Shown: one piece after another, positions 10,099 to 19,145 of the stretch
How the letters are laid out: every line of letters begins with the position of its first letter
Position numbering within the stretch: the first letter of the stretch is position 1
Program-made: the position numbers and the translations under genes
Assembly: GCF_000003815.2 (NCBI RefSeq)
Contig: NC_049981.1
Span: 9,245,779 to 9,266,762 of the forward strand
Reading direction: 5' to 3'
Source of the DNA: Branchiostoma floridae
Taxonomy: Eukaryota > Chordata > Leptocardii > Amphioxiformes > Branchiostomatidae
DNA length: 20,984 bases
Notes under the pieces: model-generated
What the model was told of the DNA's origin: nothing
What the model saw: the letters and a program-made list of their open reading frames with translations, nothing else
The model's database searches: none

Positions 10099-10792
10099 NN
10101 NNNNNNNNNNNNNNNNNNNNNNNNNNNNNNNNNNNNNNNNNNNNNNNNNNNNNNNNNNNNNNNNNNNNNNNNNNNNNNNNNNNNNNNNNNNNNNNNNNNN
10201 NNNNNNNNNNNNNNNNNNNNNNNNNNNNNNNNNNNNNNNNNNNNNNNNNNNNNNNNNNNNNNNNNNNNNNNNNNNNNNNNNNNNNNNNNNNNNNNNNNNN
10301 NNNNNNNNNNNNNNNNNNNNNNNNNNNNNNNNNNNNNNNNNNNNNNNNNNNNNNNNNNNNNNNNNNNNNNNNNNNNNNNNNNNNNNNNNNNNNNNNNNNN
10401 NNNNNNNNNNNNNNNNNNNNNNNNNNNNNNNNNNNNNNNNNNNNNNNNNNNNNNNNNNNNNNNNNNNNNNNNNNNNNNNNNNNNNNNNNNNNNNNNNNNN
10501 NNNNNNNNNNNNNNNNNNNNNNNNNNNNNNNNNNNNNNNNNNNNNNNNNNNNNNNNNNNNNNNNNNNNNNNNNNNNNNNNNNNNNNNNNNNNNNNNNNNN
10601 NNNNNNNNNNNNNNNNNNNNNNNNNNNNNNNNNNNNNNNNNNNNNNNNNNNNNNNNNNNNNNNNNNNNNNNNNNNNNNNNNNNNNNNNNNNNNNNNNNNN
10701 NNNNNNNNNNNNNNNNNNNNNNNNNNNNNNNNNNNNNNNNNNNNNNNNNNNNNNNNNNNNNNNNNNNNNNNNNNNNNNNNNNNNNNNNNNNN
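10099..10792. other. Assembly gap of 694 N inside the array
   Basis: The left side stops in a unit after '...TTCGGACACTT' and the right side resumes at 'CGATAGGCTC'. Between those two points a standard unit has 46 bases, and 694 equals 46 plus 3 x 216. The gap is therefore exactly in register with the array, and it most likely stands for the rest of one unit plus three more. The first unit after the gap (to about 10846) carries several private changes, probably reduced read quality at the contig end. Confidence 0.9.
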
Positions 10793-11057
10793 CGATAGGC
10801 TCTTTTCTTGAAACACCGGCTGTCACGATGATGGGTGGGGGGTGACTTAGACGCGATTGTAGCTCAGAGCTTAAATTCCGGCCCGGCAAGCTTGGTATGG
10901 TTGGAAAGGTTGCTTAGCAAGGAATCGAAAGATGAAAACCGCAAAATATTCGGACACTTCCTTCTCGAGATATTCTTGAGTATACGGGCTCTGTTTAGGC
11001 GCAACCGATAGCCTCTTTTCTTGAAACACCGCCTGTCACGACACCGGGTAGGGATGA

Positions 11058-12353
11058 CTTAAGAACGCGATTGTAGCTCAGAGCTTAAGTTCCGGCCCGG
11101 CAAGCTTGGTATGGTTGGAAAGGTTGCTTAGCAAGGAATCGAAAGATACAAACCGCAAAATGTTCGGACACTTCCTTCTCGAGATATTCTTGAGTATACG
11201 GGCTCTGTTTAGGTGCAACCGATAGCCTCTTTTCTTGAAACACCGCCTGTCACGGCACCGGGTAGGGGGGTGACTTAAGAAAGCGATTGTAGCTCAGAGC
11301 TTAAGTTCCGGCCCGGCAAGCTTGGTATGGTTGGAAAGGTTGCTTAGCAAGGAATCGAAAGATACAAACCGCAAAATGTTCGGACACTTCCTTCTCGAGA
11401 TATTCTTGAGTATACGGTCTCTGTTTAGGTGCAACCGATAGCCTCTTTTCTTGAAACACCGCCTGTCACGACACCGGGTTAGGGGGTGACTTAAGAACGC
11501 GATTGTAGCTCAGAGCTTAAGTTCCGGCCCGGCAAGCTTGGTATGGTTGGAAAGGTTGCTTAGCAAGGAATCGAAAGATACAAACCGCAAAATGTTCGGA
11601 CACTTCCTTCTCGAGATATTCTTGAGTATACGGGCTCTGTTTAGGTGCAACCGATAGCCTCTTTTCTTGAAACACCGCCTGTCACGGCACCGGGTAGGGG
11701 GGTGACTTAAGAACGCGATTGTAGCTCAGAGCTTAAATTCCGGCCCGGCAAGCTTGGTATGGTTGGAAAGGTTGCTTAGCAAGGAATCGAAAGATACAAA
11801 CCGCAAAATGTTCGGACACTTCCTTCTCGAGATATTCTTGAGTATACGGGCTCTGTTTAGGTGCAACCGATAGCCTCTTTTCTTGAAACACCGCCTGTCA
11901 CGGCACCGGGTAGGGGGGTGACTTAAGAAAGCGATTGTAGCTCAGAGCTTAAGTTCCGGCCCGGCAAGCTTGGTATGGTTGGAAAGGTTGCTTAGCAAGG
12001 AATCGAAAGATACAAACCGCAAAATGTTCGGACACTTCCTTCTCGAGATATTCTTGAGTATACGGTCTCTGTTTAGGTGCAACCGATAGCCTCTTTTCTT
12101 GAAACACCGCCTGTCACGACACCGGGTTAGGGGGTGATATAAGAACGCGATTGTAGCTCAGAGCTTAAGTTCCGGCCCGGCAAGCTTGGTATGGTTGGAA
12201 AGGTTGCTTAGCAAGGAATCGAAAGATACAAACCGCAAAATGTTCGGACACTTCCTTCTCGAGATATTCTTGAGTATACGGGCTCTGTTTAGGTGCAACC
12301 GATAGCCTCTTTTCTTGAAACACCGCCTGTCACGGCACCGGGTAGGGGGGTGA
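11058..12353 (+). repeat. Three-unit block repeated at 648 bp
   Basis: Units starting at 11058, 11274 and 11490 are mirrored by those at 11706, 11922 and 12138. In each trio the middle unit has AAGAAAGCG, GGTCTC, CACGACAC and a GGGTTAGGGGG end. The outer two units have GGGCTC, CACGGCAC and six Gs. The offset is exactly 648 bp (3 x 216). This is a short higher-order repeat or a recent local duplication of three units. The copies are not identical: 11706 carries TTAAATTCC, and 11922 ends in TGATATAAG. Confidence 0.7.
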
Positions 12354-12785
12354 CTTAAGAACGCGATTGTAGCTCAGAGCTTAAGTTCCGGCCCGGCAAG
12401 CTTGGTATGGTTGGAAAGGTTGCTTAGCAAGGAATCGAAAGATACAAACCGCAAAATGTTCGGACACTTCCTTCTCGAGATATTCTTGAGTATACGGGCT
12501 CTGTTTAGGTGCAACCGATAGCCTCTTTTCTTGAAACACCGCCTGTCACGGCACCGGGTTAGGGGGTGACTTAAGAACGCGATTGTAGCTCAGAGCTTAA
12601 GTTCCGGCCCGGCAAGCTTGGTATGGTTGGAAAGGTTGCTTAGCAAGGAATCGAAAGATGAAAACCGCAAAATGTTCGGACACTTCCTTCTCGAGATATT
12701 CTTGAGTATACGGGCTCTGTTTAGGCGCAACCGATAGCCTCTTTTCTTGAAACACCGCCTGTCACGACACCGGGTAGGGGGGTGA

Positions 12786-13014
12786 CTTAAGAACGCGATT
12801 GTAGCTCACAGCTTAAGTTCCGGCCCGGCAAGCTTGGGATGGTTGGAAAGGTTGCTTATCACGGAATCGCAAGATACAAACCGCAAAATGTTCGGACACT
12901 TCCTTCTCGAGATATTCTTGAGTATACGGGCTCTGTTTAGGTGCAACCGATTACACCGATAGCCTCTTTTCTTGAAACACCGCCTGTCACGACACCGGGT
13001 TAGGGGGGTGACTT
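12786..13014 (+). repeat. Satellite unit with 9-bp insertion, next to a gap
   Basis: Where other units read CAACCGATAGCC, this one reads CAACCGATTACACCGATAGCC. The 9-bp insertion duplicates ACCGAT. It also has private changes (CTCACAGC, CTTGGGATGG, TATCACGG, ATCGCAAG) and runs 226 bp from start to start. It ends at the 100-N gap, so poor sequence quality is a plausible cause. Confidence 0.75.
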
Positions 13015-13114
13015 NNNNNNNNNNNNNNNNNNNNNNNNNNNNNNNNNNNNNNNNNNNNNNNNNNNNNNNNNNNNNNNNNNNNNNNNNNNNNNNNNNNNNN
13101 NNNNNNNNNNNNNN
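13015..13114. other. Assembly gap of 100 N inside the array
   Basis: This is a round 100-base placeholder between '...GGGGGGTGACTT' and 'ACGCGATTG'. Only 4 bases (AAGA) separate these in an intact unit. The gap therefore either closes to almost nothing or hides a whole number of units. The true length cannot be read from the sequence. Confidence 0.9.
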
Positions 13115-14190
13115 ACGCGATTGTAGCTCAGAGCTTAAGTTCCGGCCCGGCAAGCTTGGTATGGTTGGAAAGGTTGCTTAGCAAGGAATCGAAAGATACA
13201 AACCGCAAAATGTTCGGACACTTCCTTCTCGAGATATTCTTGAGTATACGGGCTCTGTTTAGGTGCAACCGATAGCCTCTTTTCTTGAAACACCGCCTGT
13301 CACGGCACCGGGTTAGGGGGGTGACTTAAGAACGCGATTGTAGCTCAGAGCTTAAGTTCCGGCCCGGCAAGCTTGGTATGGTTGGAAAGGTTGCTTAGCA
13401 GGAATCGAAAGATCAAACCGCAAAATGTTCGGACACTTCCTTCTCGAGATATTCTTGAGTATACGGTCTCTGTTTAGGTGCAACCGATAGCCTCTTTTCT
13501 TGAAACACCGCCTGTCACGACACCGGGTTAGGGGGTGACTTAAGAACGCGATTGTAGCTCAGAGCTTAAGTTCCGGCCCGGTAAGCTTGGTATGGTTGGA
13601 AAGGTTGCTTAGCAAGGAATCGAAAGATACAAACCGCAAAATGTTCGGACACTTCCTTCTCGAGATATTCTTGAGTATACGGTCTCTGTTTAGGTGCAAC
13701 CGATAGCCTCTTTTCTTGAAACACCGCCTGTCACGACACCGGGTTAGGGGGTGACTTAAGAACGCGATTGTAGCTCAGAGCTTAAGTTCCGGCCCGGCAA
13801 GCTTGGTATGGTTGGAAAGGTTGCTTAGCAAGGAATCGAAAGATACAAACCGCAAAATGTTCGGACACTTCCTTCTCGAGATATTCTTGAGTATACGGGC
13901 TCTGTTTAGGTGCAACCGATAGCCTCTTTTCTTGAAACACCGCCTGTCACGGCACCGGGTAGGGGGGTGACTTAAGAAAGCGATTGTAGCTCAGAGCTTA
14001 AGTTCCGGCCCGGCAAGCTTGGTATGGTTGGAAAGGTTGCTTAGCAAGGAATCGAAAGATACAAACCGCAAAATGTTCGGACACTTCCTTCTCGAGATAT
14101 TCTTGAGTATACGGGCTCTGTTTAGGCGCAACCGATAGCCTCTTTTCTTGAAACACCGCCTGTCACGGCACCGGGTAGGGGGGTAACTTA

Positions 14191-15550
14191 CAGTTCATTT
14201 TTGTGGGGAAAAAATTGCGAAGGTCAATTATACACTGGTTCTTTTTTATAGGAATTACAAACTGCGATTTGAGTCCTTCCCTAAAGAGGTTTTTCGCTGT
14301 TATTGTACAACCGCAGCACTCAGAACCCAGGACTGTGTACCTCCGACCTAGCGCGCTGCTGCAACACTTTACCTGCTAATTTCTTAAGTTGCAAACAAGC
14401 TTTCACCAATCTAAATTTTCAGATCAGTTCCGCTGGCTAATAGGGAATTTCTCACCGCTAAAAGCACGCGTCCATGCAGCCATTTATTTTGTGGCTCGGA
14501 TCTCTTTTAGGGTGCCCACTCGGATTAATACATCAATGAGCCTATAGTTTAATAGCCTCTTGTGACCCTAGTCTGTCTGATCATATCTAGGTCTCTGAGT
14601 AATTAAATACAGTTTGTTAAGGACTGATGATTGGGAATCACAGAATATACGCTATAGTGACAGAAAATATTGACTTTAATGCTGAAAACAATATAGTTCA
14701 TTCATCATCTTAAGTTGTGAATTTTTATTCCCCCCTCTGCACTTAGAATGGTACAGTCTATCCCTGATAGCCTGCATCTGTTGGCTCCTTACTGGTGGCC
14801 CTATACTAATCTGATACCCAATGGTGCCTAGCATCCAATGGGTGTCTACACTAAAGTCTTACGTCGTGAAGTACCAAACTAATTCACTAGATGGCAGCCC
14901 TGCATGGTCTACATTGCCATGTCATAAATTTATTGCTGTTCCCATTCATACACTACAATTTCAGTACAATACAGAAGTGGTAAAACATTCGAAGCATAGC
15001 TTTGACATATCTTGAATTGAATAATAGAATAAGTCTTTTTCATAAAACAAATTATGTGTTAACATTTTGGGACAAATGTTCGGTGAGGGGGAGGTAGTGT
15101 AACGGTCATGACCTTTGACATATGAGGTAATTAGGTATTGACATGACTAGACCATATGAGGAGGAGCTTACATTAGCATATTAGGTAATCCCTGATTGGC
15201 TGGATGCCGACAAACTTTATATTTCCAGACAATTCAAATTGTTTTAAAAGAGTTCTATTACTTGTTAATAATTTGTTAATGCTGCTATTTTTCCTTTAAC
15301 GTATTCCCCTGCAGTGATTGGTTCATATTTGTCCGATCCATCCAGGCACGTGATGACAGCATCATCATTTGGGTTTACGAAGAAAGCCATAGAGCGACGG
15401 GTAACTCTTCTGTGTTCCCCAATATCCGGTATCACCACACGGTGTTTCTCAGGAGGAAAATATGTTTAAAAATGTTGTCTCTGTGCAGTACTGATTTGCA
15501 TCACATCGAGTCAACACAAGCCAATTAGAATGTTGGAGTCTCAGATGTTA
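14191..15550. other. Non-coding right flank of the satellite
   Basis: The array stops within '...GGGGGGTAACTTA'. After it I find no gene, RNA gene or tandem repeat. A 64-codon open frame at 14821-15015 is AT-rich and has no recognisable motif. The part around 15195-15600 carries repeated CCAAT/ATTGG motifs. A palindrome GGTCATGACC lies at 15104-15113. This looks like ordinary intergenic DNA with old repeat fragments. Confidence 0.5.
15104..15121 (-). promoter_or_regulatory. Possible DR1 nuclear-receptor-like site
   Basis: On the minus strand 15109-15121 reads ATGTCA-A-AGGTCA, one base from a perfect direct repeat of AGGTCA with 1-bp spacing. It overlaps a perfect 10-bp palindrome GGTCATGACC at 15104-15113. 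Sites of this shape bind RXR/HNF4-type receptors in animals. There is no nearby gene start to give it a context, and such matches occur by chance. Confidence 0.2.
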
Positions 15551-15556
15551 TTCCAT

Positions 15557-15605
15557 TGGCTAAATGTTAGCCATCATCTGATTGGCTCAACACTAACCAA
15601 TCAGA
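15557..15605. repeat. Two adjacent hairpins with CCAAT-type arms
   Basis: The first hairpin is TGGCTAA-atg-TTAGCCA at 15557-15573. The second is TCTGATTGG...CCAATCAGA with arms 15577-15585 and 15597-15605 and an 11-nt loop. The sequence GCCAATTAGAATGTTGGA near 15519 is an imperfect direct copy of ACCAATCAGAGTGCTTGA at 15596. Together they look like the ends of a small decayed MITE-type element. No element boundaries or target duplications could be fixed. Confidence 0.5.
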
Positions 15606-15616
15606 GTGCTTGATTG

Positions 15617-16110
15617 TTATCTTCGCCAAGAAGATAATGTTTTCTGTTACATGGGTCTGTATGTAGGTCAACAGCATATAAGTCGAGAAATTGTGAATGG
15701 ATCTTTTTTTTTTACTTTTGGTAGTTGTGCAGCGGTTGTGGAAAGGCATGTCTAGTTTGAAAACGGTATACCTGGCGTTTTCCTACGGTACAGCAGCGAG
15801 CTTGGTATTTTTTTCGGTTTGTTTTTGGGCAGCCTAAGTCAAAATGCAGCTGGGGGATTTTCACGATATTTGGTAGCCAGGTGTAGCGGTTTGAAGAGGA
15901 TTGTCAAGAGCGAGAATGGTTTAGCTACTTTTAGCCTATGGTTCTGTAGCTGGCTTGATATGTAAGTGCGTTTGTTCGCATACAAGATAACTCAAGTTGT
16001 TCTTGATGGATGTTAATTATATTTGGTGGATAGGTAGGAGTCACTAAAAGGGAGGTCAAGTTCGATAATGGGCCTCCTGGCGGCGAGTTGCGGTACTGCA
16101 ACGGAGGTTT
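15617..16110 (+). mobile_element. Decayed copy of a dispersed repeat (amphioxus-like)
   Basis: The segment starts with a phrase around AAGAAGATAATGTTTTCTG. It contains two further phrases of the form 'ATAAGTCGAGAAATTGTGAATGG' and 'ATAACTCAAGTTGTTC...GATGGATGTTAATTATATTTGGTGGATAGGTAGG'. The second phrase parallels the one at 16856-16905 in the same window (CATAACTCGAGAAG... GATGATATTTGGTAGGTGGGTA), so at least two related repeat copies lie within 1.3 kb. It has no coding capacity. From memory it resembles a high-copy non-autonomous repeat of Branchiostoma. Boundaries are approximate, and the interior may hold other insertions, including an oligo-T run near 15704. Confidence 0.4.
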
Positions 16111-16440
16111 AAAGTTGGACGTTAAGTTTTCTGCTGGCGCCAGGTTGATAATTGTTTAGTGGCGGATAAGCCTTAGTGTAGGGAGCAAGTCATGTAGGTT
16201 TGGGTCCTCTGGTGACTTGTTTAGAACTGCAGTGAACCTTTTTTTTCTAACTTTAGAGAAGGATAACTCCAGTGGGGATTGATGGATATTCATTGTTTTC
16301 GGCAGGCAGGAACTGTAGGCGATGATTAACATAATGTCATGTTTATTTATGCAAAGTGTTATTTATGGTCATTACTTAGATATTGGGTAGAATGTGTAAT
16401 CTTCTATTCAAGCTATGAACTGACCTCTATTCAGGGACAG

Positions 16441-16484
16441 TATCTGACTTTCTTTCCGTTATAAGTTGGAAAGTAGGTCAGATA
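16441..16484. repeat. Inverted repeat, 17-bp arms
   Basis: The arms 16441-16457 (TATCTGACTTTCTTTCC) and 16468-16484 (GGAAAGTAGGTCAGATA) are reverse complements at 15 of 17 positions around a 10-nt loop. One of the two mismatches is a G-U wobble in a plus-strand RNA. The total of 44 nt is short for an animal microRNA precursor. It is more likely the remnant of a small foldback element. Confidence 0.6.
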
Positions 16485-16744
16485 GACAATTTAGTCACGC
16501 AGGGACCATGGCACAGTTTTTCACACATCTATATTAGGGCTCATACCTATGAACAAAGCAACGATGTGAGGAAAGATACACGGGCAAGTATCAAAAGCTC
16601 GAGTTCCACGAACACATATCTTTAGCAAATAAACAAGGGTTATTTTGAGTGCCCGTTTTGACATTATAAATCCTTGATGTAATGATGGTCTTGTGCTATT
16701 GTAGATTTAAGTGGATCATAGAGTTCTCTAATCTATCATATACA

Positions 16745-16840
16745 TGAGTGAGTGAGTGAGTGAGTGAGTGAGTGAGTGAGTGAGTGAGTGAGTGAGTGAG
16801 TGAGTGACTGACTGACTGACTGACTGACTGACTGACTGAC
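16745..16840 (+). repeat. Compound microsatellite (TGAG)15(TGAC)9
   Basis: Fifteen uninterrupted TGAG units (16745-16804) change to nine uninterrupted TGAC units (16805-16840) at a single point. It lies directly before the dispersed-repeat phrase 'tgtaaacaacaacataactc', so it probably grew from the short simple-repeat tract inside that element. The perfect units imply that it is young or actively slipping. Confidence 0.97.
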
Positions 16841-16970
16841 TGTAAACAACAACATAACTCGAGAAGCCTTGGATGGATCCTGATGATATTTGGTAGGTGG
16901 GTATGTTTGGTTAGGGGTCAGGAAAATGACGCCAATGATTTATAAGGTCTGCAAAATAGGCATTCTTCAT
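16841..16970 (+). mobile_element. Second fragment of the dispersed repeat family
   Basis: The phrases AACAACATAACTCGAGAAG, GGATGGATCCTGATGATA and TTTGGTAGGTGGGTATG follow the microsatellite. They are parallel to those near 15989-16035. It is only a fragment with no open frame. The family assignment rests on internal similarity and on recall of amphioxus repeats, so it is tentative. Confidence 0.4.
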
Positions 16971-18769
16971 AATAAAAGTTTATTTGCAAGTTCATGCCCA
17001 GAGACTAATGCAAGTACATGGTAGAAACATGAGAAAGATACATGTAACAATGAACAGTGATAAGCATAATTGTAAAAAGATACCAGAATACTGTTGGCTA
17101 TTTCTAAACAGGTTGGGTATGACTTCTTTTCTGGGAGCAGAGGTCAAACTAACCCTTGTTCATAATAACCCTTGTTTATTTGGCGAAGGTATGTGTTCGT
17201 GGAACTCCAGTTACATATGTAGTTACAGCCATTTTATCTGACTATGATAATCACACACGTTTTATGGATATTATGTTTAGAAAAAAGTCTAACAGAACAA
17301 CCTATCAATTTCTACATGATGGCAAATACTTTAAAACTGTCCAAACAGAGATACTAGTTATAGTTAGATAGTTATATTGTCACAGGCGCTGTCAGGCATA
17401 AGAAAGAAATTACAATAATAAAATCAATCATAATAACAATAACAGAGAACTTGAAATGCACAGCAACAATCTATGAAAATAGTGGTGTCCGTGTTGATTT
17501 GATTATATAGATGACATCGTCTACTGGGAATCCATAAACTGGTGCGAGCGTGCGAATAAAAAAAAATAGCCAAAAAGGTGCATCCATTATGAAGTCCAAG
17601 TGGTCAGGAAGGTTGAATAAATGATTAAACACAAAGAGTATGGTATGCCGAACAATACATTCTTCATTTTTGTTCTTTCACTTTTGGATTGTCTTTGGCA
17701 TTTCCGCTTTTCTTCATCAATTACATAATATTTTATTTACTACGTGTGCAGTTGCTTTGTATGATTTACAGTATGGTCAAATACTCTTTTTTTTAGAAAC
17801 AGACACAAATTCATACGCGCGCGGATGTCATTCATAAAATCGAATGAACATGGCCTTAACTCGCACAACTGCAACGGGAAAAGTCCGTTTTTCATTCGTT
17901 TGTAGCAATAGCTTTCTACACATTACGGAACAGTACAGAAGTTCTAGTTGTAACCGTTATAACTTATTAATAAGTACTTGCAAGCACACACCAACAAAAA
18001 TTGATATTTGCATTTACCAACTCTAAAAATCTTGAAAATACATCTGTTGATAACGACTCGCGTCAGTCAATCTTTTCTACGAAGTGGAATTATGAGAGTT
18101 ACAATTTGTAGCAAAATGTGGAGTATTCTACATTAATTATCTTAGATACAAAGTGCAAGAAGATGCAAATGCTAATTAGGATAAGCATCATAGTTAGATA
18201 CATGGACCACTATCCATACTAAAGATACTAACGTTCCATGATATTTAAGAAATCGTTTGACATTCAAGCTCTTATCTGATATTACCGCATCAAATACACA
18301 TGAGCTTCTTTTTCCTTTTTATCCTTGCGATGATAGCAACATATGCATATTTCGGATTTTGAAAAGTTTAAAAAGTGCGTACTGCAATCATAAAAATACG
18401 GTGCTACCTTACAAAAGCGGAATGTAGTGTTGCTCTGATATTGTGTTTGGTTGCTCTGTGCACAATTTGCTGTTGCTTTTCTTCACTATCAAGCTAAATA
18501 GTGCTCTTTAGGGCGCCACAGTGACTCATTCTTATGGATGACATCCTCTGGAGGCTCCAAGACTAACGCGTGGGGGCGGAAAAAGAAAAATCCAGAAAAA
18601 ATACTGCTAAACCACAGGACTTAACGTCCAACTCATTCTTTCCTAGGCTTGGTTTATCTTATGTTCACCCCTAGTAAGACTGAAAGAGACAATCGTCGCT
18701 ATTTCAATAATATTGCTATTCTTATTGTAAGAGGGGAACAAGGACGCTTTGGTCCCATGCAGTTTGGTA
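16971..18769. other. Non-coding stretch downstream of the receptor gene
   Basis: AT-rich sequence with no convincing gene. Open frames of 60-85 codons here (for example 16984-17241 and 17156-17371) lack domains and are broken by stops in every frame beyond that. The right part should include the 3' untranslated region of the minus-strand receptor, whose stop codon ends at 18770. A minus-strand AATAAA (TTTATT at 17732-17737) is a candidate polyadenylation signal, but it would imply a UTR of about 1 kb. A 14-bp perfect palindrome ACTTATTAATAAGT lies at 17962-17975. Confidence 0.5.
17732..17737 (-). promoter_or_regulatory. Candidate polyadenylation signal AATAAA
   Basis: The minus-strand hexamer AATAAA lies about 1 kb downstream of the receptor's stop codon. 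I found no canonical AATAAA closer to the stop on that strand. Distance and AT-rich context make this uncertain. Confidence 0.2.
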
Positions 18770-19145
18770 TCACTTGCTTAAGTACATGGTCATAGGAATG
18801 GCTGCTGCGATACTGATAACATACATGACAAGGCACATCCTGTCCAGGACTTTAGCCAGCAGAGTGTAGTCGGTCACTTCCTCGTCGTCAGTCACAGCTT
18901 TAATAAGTTCCCCCACCTCAGTCTTCATGGTCGTGGAGATGAGGTCGCGAAGGTCGGTAGCACCAACGGCCTCCAGACCTGACTCAGCACTCTCCATGCC
19001 ACTGCCGAGTCTTTCTCCACCAACTGCCACAACGTCATCAGTTGGTAAGGCGTTGTTGGTTAGCTCTATCTCATTGCGGATGGTAAGCCCATTCTCAACA
19101 TCACTTGCATGCCTCTTCTCGGTGAGGTCTCCCAACAGCAGTACC
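18770..19145 (-). other. Receptor terminal exon: cytoplasmic loop and TM4
   Basis: The exon is preceded by a strong polypyrimidine tract and acceptor (CTTCTTTCCTTTTGCTAG). It encodes VLLLGDLTEK, then an acidic, low-complexity loop rich in Glu, Asp, Gly and Ser, then the amphipathic pre-TM4 helix with LLAKVLDR and TM4. It stops with TGA only three residues after the membrane segment (YLSK), so there is almost no extracellular tail. The intron before it is 398 bp (19146-19543). Confidence 0.88.

Larger units (their letters stand above)
1744..14190 (+). repeat. 216-bp satellite DNA, about 57 tandem units
   Basis: A head-to-tail array with no spacers. Taking the CTTAAG of 'gacttaagaacgcg' as the unit start, successive starts fall at 1788, 2004, 2218, 2434, 2650, 2866 and so on to 13971. 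Spacing is 216 in most cases, 212-217 elsewhere, and 226 once (12786 to 13012). I count 54 visible units, plus the sequence hidden in two gaps. Each unit holds two AflII sites (CTTAAG), one HindIII (AAGCTT) and one XhoI (CTCGAG) in most copies, a GTATAC, about a dozen CpGs, and a G-rich end (GGGTAGGGGGG or GGGTTAGGGGG). Most units differ from each other at only a few positions, which points to recent homogenisation. No frame stays open across a unit, so it is not protein-coding. Centromeric or heterochromatic satellite is the natural reading. I could not find a CENP-B box. Confidence 0.97.

Noticed and set aside
10010-10889. Open frames of 255-278 codons on both strands around 10010-10889
   Set aside because: They are made almost entirely of N bases from the assembly gap, with a few codons of satellite at each end. 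The same applies to the frames over 12806-13181.
1744-14190. CRISPR array
   Set aside because: The repeats are 216 bp and contiguous with no unique spacers, there are no cas genes, and the window is eukaryotic.
1744-14190. CENP-B box in the satellite unit
   Set aside because: No TTCGNNNNANNCGGG match on either strand of the standard unit. The nearest CGGG segments have the wrong spacing.
16984-17371. Overlapping 85- and 71-codon plus-strand frames
   Set aside because: AT-rich, no domain, no plausible splice sites flanking them in a consistent frame, and next to a dispersed repeat fragment.
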